A stretch of 35,301 nt of DNA from NCBI GenBank assembly GCA_000433175.1, contig HF986650.1, forward strand, positions 57,156-92,456, read 5' to 3'. The translations under genes were made by a program, and so were the position numbers. The notes under the pieces are model-generated. The model ran no database searches, had not been told where the DNA came from, and saw only the letters and a program-made list of their open reading frames with translations. Source of the stretch: Prevotella sp. CAG:1058 (GTDB lineage: Bacteria; Bacteroidota; Bacteroidia; Bacteroidales; Bacteroidaceae). This document shows positions 1 to 8,734 of the stretch, one piece after another. Position 1 is the first letter of the stretch, and every line of letters begins with the position of its first letter.

Positions 1-2
1 TG

Positions 3-1247
3 TACTGCAACGCCCAATATACGTTTGCCCCTATCGACCGTGCGTCGTCGATAGCGTCGATAGTGACGGGAACTTCACCTTCCAACAACGGAATAACCGG
101 ATTCAGATGGCTTGACAAAGGCTCGTTAGTACAGGTGGATTGTGTTGATGACAATGACAGTGAAGGAATATTTACAGACGAACGGACTTCACCGAAGAAT
201 ATTGCAACAACAACCATAAACGACGAGTTGAAGATTGCCACAGACGGTGCGGCTATTGTATACAGTATTGCTTATGACCGCGATGCGGCCGTGATAGGCG
301 GAGGGCATGCCGCCGACGGCGCAATGTGGTTTAATGACGGTGCAAAATGCTGGTGCTCGTCAAAATATTATTTCAAGCGTGCGCCCAAATGGTTGGAGTC
401 TTATAACCTGACCAATATAAACACTCTTGCCGAAGGCAACATTAATGAGAATATAACCGACCTTGCCTTGAAATGTGTTGAAGTCAACGGCATGGGATCT
501 GATTATATTACTGACATGTTGTCAATTACTTATGACGCTAAAGTGCCGATTAAGGATGACAAGCTCGACAAGGAAAAACTGTTGGACAAATATGTCAGGA
601 TAGACAAGGAGCTCGACAGGCTTACGTCCATGATCGAGAGCCGGATAGGCAAAAGTAATGTACTCTTTATAATAACAAGTACTGGATATTGTACGGAAGC
701 GGAGGTCGATTATAAGAAATTCCGCATACCGTATGGAACGTTCCGTATGGACCGTAACGCCAATTTGCTGAACATGTATCTTGGTGCCGTATACGGACAG
801 GACAAGTATGTTGAAAGTTGTTTCTATAACCAACTTTTCTTGAATATAAAGGAAATTGAGCAAAAACGTATTAATACAAGCGAATTGCTGAGCCGTGCTC
901 AAACGTTCCTTATGCAACTATCTGGAGTTGCCAATGTTTTTACCAGTAAGAACCTTCTTTTGTCAGGGGATAAGAACAGCTCAAAACTCCGTAATTGGTA
1001 TTATCCAAACAACTGTGGTGATATTGTAATTGAATTATTGCCGGGCTGGAAGTTGCTTAATGAGGAGAAGTTCCAGCATTATACATCTAAGGAGAGCCTG
1101 ATGCCGTTCCCTTTGATATTGTATGGGGCAAACTTTACAGCAGAAGAAATATCTACGCCTGTCACTATTGACAGAATAGCCCCGACAATTGCAAAGGCGA
1201 TAAGAATAAGGGCGCCAAACGCATGTTCGGCCTCACCGTTGTATTAA
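3..1247 (+). CDS. Alkaline phosphatase superfamily protein, 5'-truncated by the window, probable pseudoenzyme
   Basis: The reading frame is open from base 3, so the true start lies to the left; the GTG at 63 is only an internal codon. The fragment resembles the Bacteroidetes alkaline-phosphatase/phosphodiesterase fold family. It has the TFAP segment (21-32) where the nucleophile Thr of PafA-like enzymes sits, then TGTSPSNNGI, HAADGAMWFND, and the C-terminal segment TIDRIAPTIAKAIRIRAPNA. The usual metal-ligand motifs are not seen. ITSTGY (672-689) stands where active members have a DHG-type motif, and ITYDAKVPI (525-551) lacks the His of the DxxxGH motif. I infer a non-catalytic or strongly altered member. 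It precedes secA on the same strand, with 132 bases between them. The family assignment is fairly sure; the cellular role is unknown to me. Confidence 0.75.
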   Translation, partial: YCNAQYTFAPIDRASSIASIVTGTSPSNNGITGFRWLDKGSLVQVDCVDDNDSEGIFTDERTSPKNIATTTINDELKIATDGAAIVYSIAYDRDAAVIGGGHAADGAMWFNDGAKCWCSSKYYFKRAPKWLESYNLTNINTLAEGNINENITDLALKCVEVNGMGSDYITDMLSITYDAKVPIKDDKLDKEKLLDKYVRIDKELDRLTSMIESRIGKSNVLFIITSTGYCTEAEVDYKKFRIPYGTFRMDRNANLLNMYLGAVYGQDKYVESCFYNQLFLNIKEIEQKRINTSELLSRAQTFLMQLSGVANVFTSKNLLLSGDKNSSKLRNWYYPNNCGDIVIELLPGWKLLNEEKFQHYTSKESLMPFPLILYGANFTAEEISTPVTIDRIAPTIAKAIRIRAPNACSASPLY

Positions 1248-1327
1248 ACTTAGGCGTTTTAACGTACAAAAACATAAATAAAAAAGCAAAAGTGGTGAAA
1301 CTAATCTTATTTAACGGATAAATTAAT

Positions 1328-1335
1328 TACTTTTG
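1328..1335 (+). promoter_or_regulatory. Bacteroides-type -7 element for secA
   Basis: TACTTTTG is an exact match to the Bacteroidetes -7 consensus TAnnTTTG. It would start transcription about 38 bases before the secA start codon. The -33 region (about 1305-1312) is AT-rich but lacks a clear TTTG. Confidence 0.55.
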
Positions 1336-1379
1336 CATAAGAATAACATTAATAAATTTAAGAAGAATATAAATATAAT

Positions 1380-4300
1380 ATGGGTTTAAATAGTTTCTTG
1401 AAGTCTCTTTTCGGTGATAAATCAACAAGGGACATGAAGTTGATACAGCCAATAGTTGAAAAAGTAAAGGCTGCATATCCTGAAATAAAGGCGCTTGACA
1501 ATGACGCTTTGCGTGCAAAGACTAAGGAGATACAAAGATATGTCCAGGATTCGGCAGCCGAGCAGAAGAAACAAATTGAGGAGTTAAAGGCAACAATAGA
1601 AGACACTCCGATAGACGAGCGTGAGACCATATTCAATCAGATAGATAAACTTGACAAGGAAGTACTTGACATATATGAGAAATCATTGACGGAAGTGCTG
1701 CCCGTGGCTTTCAGCATAATGAAAGACACAGCCCGCCGTTTTGCTGAAAATGACGAGGTCGTTGTTACTGCTAATGATTTTGACCGCGAGCTGGCTATAA
1801 CAAAGGATTTTGTCAGGATTGAAGGCGACAAGGCCATTTATAGCAACCATTGGATGGCTGGTGGCAACGACATGAAGTGGGACATGGTGCATTATGATGT
1901 CCAGCTCTTCGGTGGTGTCGTTCTACATCAAGGTAAAATTGCAGAAATGGCGACAGGTGAGGGTAAGACTCTTGTGGCAACTTTGCCTGTATTCCTTAAT
2001 GCTCTTACCGGCAACGGTGTACATGTCGTAACAGTGAACGACTATTTGGCTAAGCGTGACTCGGAATGGATGGGTCCGCTGTATGAGTTTAATGGACTTT
2101 CTGTAGATTGTATTGACAAGCATCGTCCTAACACCCCACAAAGACGAAAAGCGTATCAGGCAGACATTACTTTCGGAACAAATAACGAGTTCGGATTTGA
2201 TTACCTGCGAGATAACATGGCCATATCGCCCGATGATTTGGTTCAACGAAGGCATAATTATGCAATTGTCGATGAGGTTGACTCCGTGTTGATTGACGAT
2301 GCCCGTACACCTCTTATTATATCTGGACCTGTGCCCAATGGTGATGATCAGATGTTTGAGGAATATCAGCCTTTGGTTGAGCGTCTTGTTGATGTCCAGC
2401 GCAAACTGGCTACCCAATATCTTGCAGATGCAAAACAAAAGATAGTTGAAGGACGTGAGAAGAACGACCAAAAGCTGCAGGATGAAGGTTTCTTGAGTCT
2501 CTATCGTTCGCATAAGGCCCTGCCAAAGAACAAGCCTCTTATCAAGTATCTTTCAGAAGAGGGAATTAAGGCGGGCATGCTCAAGACTGAAGAGTATTAC
2601 ATGGAAAATAATAACCGCCGTATGCCTGAGGCGGTAGAGCCTTTGTATTTCGTTGTTGACGAGAAGCTTAACTCTGTAGATTTGACTGACAAAGGAACGG
2701 AATGGCTTGCTAATCAGGTGAATGACAAGGAATTGTTCGTTTTGCCGGATATAACATCACAACTTTCAGCCCTCGAAAACGAAACCGATTTGGACGACCA
2801 GCAACGTCTTGACAAGAAAGACCAGTTGCTTAATCATTATGCAGTGCAAAGTGAGAGGGTGCATACGCTGCAACAGTTGCTTAAGGCATACACCATGTTC
2901 AACAAGGATGATGAATATGTTGTAATGGACGGTGAGGTGAAGATTGTCGACGAACAGACTGGCCGTATTATGGAAGGCCGCCAGTGGAGCGACGGTTTGC
3001 ATCAGGCAATAGAAGCAAAAGAGCATGTGAAAGTCAAGGAGGCAACACAGACTTTTGCCACGATTACATTGCAGAATTATTTCCGCATGTACCATAAGTT
3101 GTCAGGTATGACGGGTACGGCTATAACTGAGGCGGGAGAGTTCTGGGATATTTACAAACTTGATGTTGTTGAGATTCCGACTAACAAGCCCGTCGTCCGA
3201 AACGACATGGATGACCGTGTATATAAGACTGCGCGTGAGAAATATAATGCTGTGATTGAGGAAATCGAGGTTATGCGTAATTCCGGACGTCCTTGTTTGG
3301 TTGGTACAACTTCTGTCGAGATATCCGAGCTGTTAAGCAAGATGCTTAACATGAGACATATTCCTCATAATGTGTTGAATGCAAAACTGCATCAGAAAGA
3401 AGCAAATATCGTAGCCGAGGCAGGACAAAGCTCTCTTGGAAAGGTTACAATAACAGATCCAGACGGAACAACACATGTTGAAGAGAGATTGCTTGGAGCT
3501 GTCACTATTGCGACAAACATGGCAGGACGTGGTACGGATATTAAGCTGTCGCCTGAGGTTAAGGCTGCAGGTGGCTTGGCGATTATTGGTACCGAGCGTC
3601 ATGAGAGCCGTCGTGTAGACCGACAGTTGCGTGGACGTGCAGGCCGTCAGGGTGACCCCGGAAGCTCTGTCTTTTATGTCAGCTTGGAAGATAAGTTGAT
3701 GCGTCTTTTTGCCAGTGAGCGTATTGCACGTGTCATGGATCGCCTTGGATTCAAGGACGGCGAGCGTATCGAGAGTCCGATGGTTACTAAGAATATCGAA
3801 CGTGCTCAAAAGAAAGTAGAAGAGAATAACTTCGGAATACGTAAGCGTCTTCTTGAATACGACGACGTTATGAACAAGCAGCGTACAGTCGTTTACGAGA
3901 AACGCCGTCATGCGCTTATGGGTGAGCGTATTGGAATGGACATAACTAATATTATCTGGGACCGCGTAGTCGAGATAATAGATAAGAACGACTATGAGGG
4001 ATGCAAGGACGATTTCCTCAAGGTTCTGGCTATGGAGTGTCCGTTTACTTACGAGGAGTTTACAAATGAGAGTCATGACGTGTTGGCTGAGAAGGCTTTC
4101 CAGATGGCCATGGCTGACTTTAAGCGTAAGACGGACCGTATTCAGGCTGTAGGCTGGCCTGTAATTAAGGAGGTATTTGAGAACCAGGGCGACCGCTATG
4201 AACGCATAATGGTGCCTATTACAGATGGTAAGCGTATCTATAACATACCTTGCAACCTTAAGGATGCTTATGATACTGAATGCAAGACGGTTGTCAAGCA

Positions 4301-4754
4301 GTTTGAAAAAACAATTTTATTGCATATCATCGATGATTGCTGGAAGGAGAATCTTAGGGCACTTGATGAGTTGAAGCATAGTGTGCAGAATGCATCGTAT
4401 GAGCAGAAAGATCCGCTTGTGATATTTAAACTTGAAAGTGTTAAGCTATTTGATGATATGGTTAATCAGATGAATAATCGTATTGTCAGCATATTGATGC
4501 GCGCCCAAATACCTGAAATTCAGCGTGAAGAGGTGCGTGAGGCGGCTCCGGAGCAGAGAAGCCAGCAATATACGGAGCAAAAAGACGAGCTTACTGATCC
4601 GGGACAAAAGGCTGCTGCAAGTCAGGATACGCGTCAGAACGCTGAAGCTAGACGTCAGCCGATTCGTAAGGATAAGCTTCCAGGGCGCAATGATCCATGT
4701 CCTTGTGGAAGTGGAAAGAAGTTTAAGAATTGTCATGGACGTGGTTTAGTCTAA
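1380..4754 (+). CDS. secA: Protein translocase subunit SecA (preprotein-driving ATPase)
   Basis: SecA is the ATPase motor that pushes unfolded preproteins through SecYEG at the inner membrane. At 1124 residues this copy is longer than the roughly 900 residues of E. coli SecA, as is usual in Bacteroidetes, with extra sequence in the N-terminal helices and between the nucleotide-binding and helicase parts. Visible motifs are Walker A ATGEGKT (residues 191-197), the DEVD box (298-301), the motif region [10 protein letters not shown], and [14 protein letters not shown]. The C-terminus is a SEC-C zinc motif, [14 protein letters not shown], preceded by a Gln/Arg-rich linker. The ATG at 1380 follows a good -7 promoter element, and the protein begins like other SecA proteins ([12 protein letters not shown]). 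A long hairpin follows the stop codon. Confidence 0.98.
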   Translation: MGLNSFLKSLFGDKSTRDMKLIQPIVEKVKAAYPEIKALDNDALRAKTKEIQRYVQDSAAEQKKQIEELKATIEDTPIDERETIFNQIDKLDKEVLDIYEKSLTEVLPVAFSIMKDTARRFAENDEVVVTANDFDRELAITKDFVRIEGDKAIYSNHWMAGGNDMKWDMVHYDVQLFGGVVLHQGKIAEMATGEGKTLVATLPVFLNALTGNGVHVVTVNDYLAKRDSEWMGPLYEFNGLSVDCIDKHRPNTPQRRKAYQADITFGTNNEFGFDYLRDNMAISPDDLVQRRHNYAIVDEVDSVLIDDARTPLIISGPVPNGDDQMFEEYQPLVERLVDVQRKLATQYLADAKQKIVEGREKNDQKLQDEGFLSLYRSHKALPKNKPLIKYLSEEGIKAGMLKTEEYYMENNNRRMPEAVEPLYFVVDEKLNSVDLTDKGTEWLANQVNDKELFVLPDITSQLSALENETDLDDQQRLDKKDQLLNHYAVQSERVHTLQQLLKAYTMFNKDDEYVVMDGEVKIVDEQTGRIMEGRQWSDGLHQAIEAKEHVKVKEATQTFATITLQNYFRMYHKLSGMTGTAITEAGEFWDIYKLDVVEIPTNKPVVRNDMDDRVYKTAREKYNAVIEEIEVMRNSGRPCLVGTTSVEISELLSKMLNMRHIPHNVLNAKLHQKEANIVAEAGQSSLGKVTITDPDGTTHVEERLLGAVTIATNMAGRGTDIKLSPEVKAAGGLAIIGTERHESRRVDRQLRGRAGRQGDPGSSVFYVSLEDKLMRLFASERIARVMDRLGFKDGERIESPMVTKNIERAQKKVEENNFGIRKRLLEYDDVMNKQRTVVYEKRRHALMGERIGMDITNIIWDRVVEIIDKNDYEGCKDDFLKVLAMECPFTYEEFTNESHDVLAEKAFQMAMADFKRKTDRIQAVGWPVIKEVFENQGDRYERIMVPITDGKRIYNIPCNLKDAYDTECKTVVKQFEKTILLHIIDDCWKENLRALDELKHSVQNASYEQKDPLVIFKLESVKLFDDMVNQMNNRIVSILMRAQIPEIQREEVREAAPEQRSQQYTEQKDELTDPGQKAAASQDTRQNAEARRQPIRKDKLPGRNDPCPCGSGKKFKNCHGRGLV

Positions 4755-4768
4755 ATAGTATTTCAATG

Positions 4769-4845
4769 AGAGTTAAGGATTGAGGAAATATATTTAATGC
4801 AACGAGTTATGTTGTTTTTCCTAATACTTAACTCTTATTTTTTGT
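4769..4845 (+). terminator. Long imperfect hairpin after secA; copy 1 of a dispersed inverted repeat
   Basis: The left arm at 4769-4788 (AGAGTTAAGGATTGAGGAAA) pairs with the right arm at 4817-4835 (TTTCCTAATACTTAACTCT), with one mismatch and one bulge around a 28-base loop. It is followed by TATTTTTTG. This could end secA transcription. Nearly the same arms recur at 21376-21438 between araA and araB, so the element is also a repeat. Confidence 0.6.
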
Positions 4846-4881
4846 ATATATATTATTTAATGTAGAAAATAGTGATGCTGT

Positions 4882-5616
4882 ATGCGTATAAAAATAACGG
4901 ATTTGAGAAAAAAATTCAATGAAAGAATCGCTGTAGACATACCCGATTTTATGATAAATGATGGGGACATGTTGGGGCTTGTCGGCAATAATGGGGCAGG
5001 TAAGACAACCTTTTTCAGACTTATGTTGGATTTGATTAAAGCAGATGACGGCAACGTATGCATGCATTTGTTGTGTAAAGACGGAAGGTATGAAGATGTA
5101 GATGTCGCTAAATCTGAAGATTGGAAGATTGTTACGGGCGCTTATATTGACGAAGGTTTTTTAATCGACTTTCTTACTCCTGAAGAGTATTTTCGGTTTA
5201 TAGGAAAAGTGAATGGGTTGTCTGAAAAGGAAACTGACGACAGGGTTATGGCCTTTGAGCATTTTATGAATGGTGAAATACTTGGTCAAAAAAAGTTGAT
5301 ACGCAACTTTTCAGCTGGAAACAAGCAGAAAATAGGAATAATATCTGCTTTTATCAATCATCCTCAACTACTTATTCTTGATGAGCCTTTCAACTTTTTA
5401 GATCCAACAAGTCAGAATATACTGAAGCATATTCTTGAAGATTACAATACCCAAAGTAATGCTACGATACTTATAAGCAGTCATAATTTGACTCATACGG
5501 TCGACATTTCAAGCCGTATTGCCTTACTTGAGAAGGGGGTGATAATTAAAGATTTACATAATTCAAATCATAGTGCAGATAAGGAACTTGAAGATTATTT
5601 CAATCTTAACGGGTAA
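4882..5616 (+). CDS. ABC transporter ATP-binding protein, no adjacent permease
   Basis: This 244-residue protein is a single nucleotide-binding domain of the drug/antimicrobial-efflux ATPase type. Walker A is GNNGAGKT (35-42), the signature is FSAGNKQK (143-150, SAGN rather than SGGQ), Walker B is LLILDEP (163-169), the D-loop is NFLDP and the switch His is H201. It should hydrolyse ATP for a membrane partner, but none is encoded beside it. Upstream is secA behind a terminator-like hairpin, and downstream is a convergent secretion-plug gene. Related ATPases in Bacteroidetes are often paired with a multi-spanning membrane protein (DUF5687 type, from memory), so the partner may be elsewhere. 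The ATG at 4882 gives the expected N-terminus for this family. The substrate cannot be inferred. Confidence 0.9.
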   Translation: MRIKITDLRKKFNERIAVDIPDFMINDGDMLGLVGNNGAGKTTFFRLMLDLIKADDGNVCMHLLCKDGRYEDVDVAKSEDWKIVTGAYIDEGFLIDFLTPEEYFRFIGKVNGLSEKETDDRVMAFEHFMNGEILGQKKLIRNFSAGNKQKIGIISAFINHPQLLILDEPFNFLDPTSQNILKHILEDYNTQSNATILISSHNLTHTVDISSRIALLEKGVIIKDLHNSNHSADKELEDYFNLNG

Positions 5617-5652
5617 TATGCATGGGTGTAAGTTAATGCATTTAATATTACC
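5612..5652. terminator. Weak hairpin between convergent genes
   Basis: GGTAATAT..GCAT (5612-5623) can pair with ATGC..ATATTACC (5636-5652), giving 8+4 base pairs with a 5-base bulge. It overlaps the ABC ATPase stop codon. No strong T-run follows, so terminator function is uncertain. The rest of 5653-5750 shows nothing I can name. Confidence 0.3.
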
Positions 5653-5750
5653 ACTTTAGTATTGCATGTGATTGTATTTATATGATTCGTATTCTTTGTT
5701 TATATTTCTTGTTATAGTCAAAGATAGGTGGATGCAATGTAGTTAATTAT

Positions 5751-6998
5751 TTATTTAATTTGTACTTCTTGGTATCCGACGAGTCTGTCAGTGCGTTCGC
5801 CGTTACCACGGAAGTATATTAATGCTTGATATTTATTTTCTGTTTGATAAAAACTGCCTTCAGAAGGTACGACACAGCTTACTCCATTGTTGTCTAGCAT
5901 TACAAACTGATATGAGTAATATCCTTGTTTCTGCATTATTTGGGCTGTATAGCATTTGTTTAAGGCGTCAAACTCCATTTTATATTTGGGGATAAATTGG
6001 TCGTTAGTCCATGTTCCGTTAATATATATGTCGCCCTTAACTTGTTCTGGTACGAATAGTTTGTAGTTTACGAAAACATATTCAGAAGAAATGTCGTTTT
6101 CTATATTGTCACTATTCCTAATATAGAAAGCACCGTTTGCGTCTTCGTCATATACATAGTTAGGGCGCGGCTCGCATGCGAAAGGGTATACCTGGTAGTT
6201 GGTACCGTCCCAAATAATGCGGTCGATTCCCATTGTTGGATGTGATACATCTAAAATTTCATATTTATGGTATTCATTGCCGGCTTGAAATATAAGGTCT
6301 CGGTTATGTTCCCATTTAAGGCCATCTGACATAATATATTGTGGTTTTGTATTGCTTCTTGCATTGTCCCAACGCCGGTTTTGCATAATTACAGTTTTAA
6401 TTTGTGTTGAGTAATCAGTGACATTGATCGAGCCATAGTTGACTTGCATCTCCACTTGTTGATGTGCTTTGTTTATGTCAATGTCTGTATTTGGTGTTAC
6501 ATTCAATTGTACACCCATGAGTGGTTCTACTACCATGAAGCAAGCTGTGAATATCGGGCGGTCGTTATTGTTTTCGTCATACACGGTTACCTTATAGTTC
6601 CCACTCATTTTCAGTGAGCATTGTCTGTTGGGAATTTCTAACTTGTAATGTGTATAAAGTGTGTTTGTATTAATGGATTCTTCGTAGTCTTCTATTGTAT
6701 TGCCGTCTTGGAAACCACTGATATAGTCGCTTGTGAAAAGTTGGTCGGAAACAGTCCAGTCAGCTTCGCAATGTTCTATTTTGTATGCATAGCGGTGGTA
6801 TGTGTGTGTAAGGTCGTCAAAGCTTATATTTATTATGTCATTTGGGGTGTGGCTGCCTAACTGTATTACGGGAAGTGACATCCATTTAGAGCCGGCAACA
6901 ACTTGCAATGACTCAATACCATTGTCGTAAATTTCATTCTTTTGTGCATATGATGTCGTTAAATTGAGAGTCAGCAAAAGGAATAATATTCTTTTCAT
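5751..6998 (-). CDS. Type IX secretion system plug family protein (DUF5103)
   Basis: The protein has 415 residues from the ATG at 6998. That start is chosen because it gives a clean signal peptide (MKRILFLLLTLNLTTSYAQ, cleavage after TSYAQ); the longer open frame adds 18 residues ahead of the signal peptide. The mature part is beta-rich with many aromatic residues, for example SFDDLTHTYHRYAYKIEHCEADW near the N-terminus and a C-terminal immunoglobulin-like stretch (GDIYINGTWTNDQF, YYSYQFVML). This matches DUF5103. In Flavobacterium johnsoniae a member of this family (Plug) blocks the periplasmic face of the SprA translocon channel, so I expect a periplasmic role in T9SS. No other T9SS gene is in the window. 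It lies 107 bases after the HU/LysM gene on the same strand and could share its transcript. Confidence 0.8.
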   Translation of the reverse strand: MKRILFLLLTLNLTTSYAQKNEIYDNGIESLQVVAGSKWMSLPVIQLGSHTPNDIINISFDDLTHTYHRYAYKIEHCEADWTVSDQLFTSDYISGFQDGNTIEDYEESINTNTLYTHYKLEIPNRQCSLKMSGNYKVTVYDENNNDRPIFTACFMVVEPLMGVQLNVTPNTDIDINKAHQQVEMQVNYGSINVTDYSTQIKTVIMQNRRWDNARSNTKPQYIMSDGLKWEHNRDLIFQAGNEYHKYEILDVSHPTMGIDRIIWDGTNYQVYPFACEPRPNYVYDEDANGAFYIRNSDNIENDISSEYVFVNYKLFVPEQVKGDIYINGTWTNDQFIPKYKMEFDALNKCYTAQIMQKQGYYSYQFVMLDNNGVSCVVPSEGSFYQTENKYQALIYFRGNGERTDRLVGYQEVQIK

Positions 6999-7105
6999 GC
7001 GTAGTTGTTTTGAGGTTTGTGTGCCACTTTTCCATGTAAATGCCGTTAACACATTTATAGTGCATTTATCGTTTTTAGATTAAATCCATCCACTTGTGTA
7101 GGCTA

Positions 7106-8407
7106 TTATTTCTTTTTTATCTGCAGCTTGGGTATTTTGAGTCTCATTCCTTCTTTCACTTCTGTTATGCCATTGTGAGTCTGGATGTAACATTCCATGC
7201 CTTCACCAAGATAAAATTTAGATATCTTCTTTAACGTTTCACCTTTTTTTACCGTTATGGTTTCAGCTGTTCCTATTATCTTGTAGGCACCAGTTCTGAC
7301 CATGGTTCTTGCAGCTTCCAATGCAGGTGTATTAATGTCTGTTGTTGCTTTGGGCTGTTCACTGTTAACTTTTATCTTTTCTTTTTGAGAAGATGTGGTG
7401 ACTTTTTTTGTAGACGTAGTGTCAATTATGTGCAATGTATCTTTTTCAACGGTTGTTGATATAGGCTCATTGAGTATATGTACGGTTTTATATCTTATTA
7501 TAGGACCAACTGAACTAACCCCCCAATAATATCCGATAATTAGGGTAATAGCTCCAAACAATAAAGTGAAAATCAGGAACATTCCCCATTGTGTTTGGGC
7601 TATTTTTCTTTTTTCCTCTGCATAATCGGTGATTGGTGAATCTATATCGTTATTTGAATTTTCTATTACATGTATTTTATCCTGAGGTTCGGTTGTGTCA
7701 TCATTATCTTTACATTCATTGTTCTGCAACGTTTCTTGATGAAATATTGTTTTTAATTCTTCCTCCTTTTTAATAATAGAAGATTCATCATATTGTTCTT
7801 CTTCTTTTATAAGATCTATATCATGTTGTTCCGTCTCATTTTCCTCTGTTACTTCTTCCGGTTGCATGATGGGAGTTGCAGTATTTGCTTTTGGTTCATT
7901 GAAGTTATCCTGTATTTTGTCTGTTTCAATAGTGTTTTCTATAAAAGTATCGTTTGTTTCTTGTACGCTATTATTCTTTTCGTCTGCTGTTTCTTCCGTT
8001 TTATCAAACTTGTCATTTATATTTGCGCTTTCCGTATAACCATCGTTTGCATATCCTTGTGTATTGCTCATTTCTTCTAAATCAACACCATCATTCAAAA
8101 TTACAGTTTCAAATTGTGCGAATGGTTTGTTTACAAGATCTCGCATTACAGGGTCTGGCGTAAATGTTATTTTTCCGTGACTGTCTATTAAAACTCGTTC
8201 ACCAGTATTGACATTAACGCTTTCCCGTTCACGTACGTCAATGACTTTGAATGTGCCAAGCCCTTTTACTTTTACAATTTTTTCTTTATGAAGTCCCTCG
8301 TTGAGAACATCGAAAAGTACAGTGACAAAGTTTTCGGCTTCACTTTGAGATAAACCATGCTTATTAACGATGGCTTTTGCTATGTCTTGAATTGAAACTT
8401 TTGCCAT
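7106..8407 (-). CDS. HU-domain / transmembrane / LysM fusion protein
   Basis: This 433-residue protein has four parts. Residues 1-95 are an HU/IHF-type DNA-binding domain (MAKVSIQDIAKAIVNKHG, GLGTFKVIDVRERE, FTPDPVMRDLVN). Residues about 105-262 are a very acidic, low-complexity linker rich in Glu, Asp, Asn and Thr. Residues about 275-296 form one hydrophobic helix (MFLIFTLLFGAITLIIGYYWG), preceded by EEKRK, which favours a cytoplasmic N-terminus. Residues about 382-427 fit a LysM peptidoglycan-binding domain (TITVKKGETLKKISKFYLG, then the THNGITEVKEGMRLKIP repeat end). The HU intercalating proline is replaced by Val66 (NVNTG instead of NPxTG). Its ATG overlaps the stop of the upstream HU gene by one base (TAATG), so translation is probably coupled. 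I infer an inner-membrane protein that could link DNA and cell wall; no function is established to my knowledge. Confidence 0.88.
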   Translation of the reverse strand: MAKVSIQDIAKAIVNKHGLSQSEAENFVTVLFDVLNEGLHKEKIVKVKGLGTFKVIDVRERESVNVNTGERVLIDSHGKITFTPDPVMRDLVNKPFAQFETVILNDGVDLEEMSNTQGYANDGYTESANINDKFDKTEETADEKNNSVQETNDTFIENTIETDKIQDNFNEPKANTATPIMQPEEVTEENETEQHDIDLIKEEEQYDESSIIKKEEELKTIFHQETLQNNECKDNDDTTEPQDKIHVIENSNNDIDSPITDYAEEKRKIAQTQWGMFLIFTLLFGAITLIIGYYWGVSSVGPIIRYKTVHILNEPISTTVEKDTLHIIDTTSTKKVTTSSQKEKIKVNSEQPKATTDINTPALEAARTMVRTGAYKIIGTAETITVKKGETLKKISKFYLGEGMECYIQTHNGITEVKEGMRLKIPKLQIKKK

Positions 8408-8694
8408 TATACTTGTCCTCCGTTCTTTAGTTTTTCTTTGATTGCAGCAATAGGCTTGAAACTTAATACCAATTTCGGAGGTACCAGCATACGTTGTTTG
8501 GTGCCGGGATTTACGACTATGCGCTCCAAGCGTTTTTTGACTTCAAATGTACCGAATTTCGGGATTGATACGACATCTCCTCCAATAAACGCATCGTTCA
8601 TTGAATCAATAACAGTGTTAATCATTTTTTGCGTGTCGTCAAGCGTATAGCCTAATCTTTGGGATAATTCGGAAATGAAAGCCTTATTGTTCAT
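8407..8694 (-). CDS. HU/IHF family DNA-binding protein
   Basis: A 95-residue small nucleoid protein starts at the ATG at 8694. A longer frame to 8760 would overlap rimO and adds residues unlike HU, so I reject it. It has the N-terminal helical dimerisation part (FISELSQRLGYTLDDTQKMINTV), the FGTFEVKKRLERIVVNPGTK arm with the intercalating proline kept (P63), and the FKPIAAIKEKL C-terminal helix. It should bind and bend DNA as a dimer, possibly as a heterodimer with the HU domain of the next gene. It starts 40 bases after rimO ends, and its stop overlaps the start of the HU/LysM gene. Confidence 0.92.
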   Translation of the reverse strand: MNNKAFISELSQRLGYTLDDTQKMINTVIDSMNDAFIGGDVVSIPKFGTFEVKKRLERIVVNPGTKQRMLVPPKLVLSFKPIAAIKEKLKNGGQV

Positions 8695-8734
8695 TGTATG
8701 AAAACTCTTGATGATACTTTTTATTGCACATGTA

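Noticed and set aside
3333..4076. 247-codon minus-strand frame inside secA
   Set aside because: Antisense shadow of a strongly supported gene, with no recognisable motif.
7793..8080. Hydrophobic 95-codon plus-strand frame, membrane-protein-like
   Set aside because: It is the mirror image of the acidic linker of the HU/LysM protein (GAA/GAT codons read as TTC/ATC).
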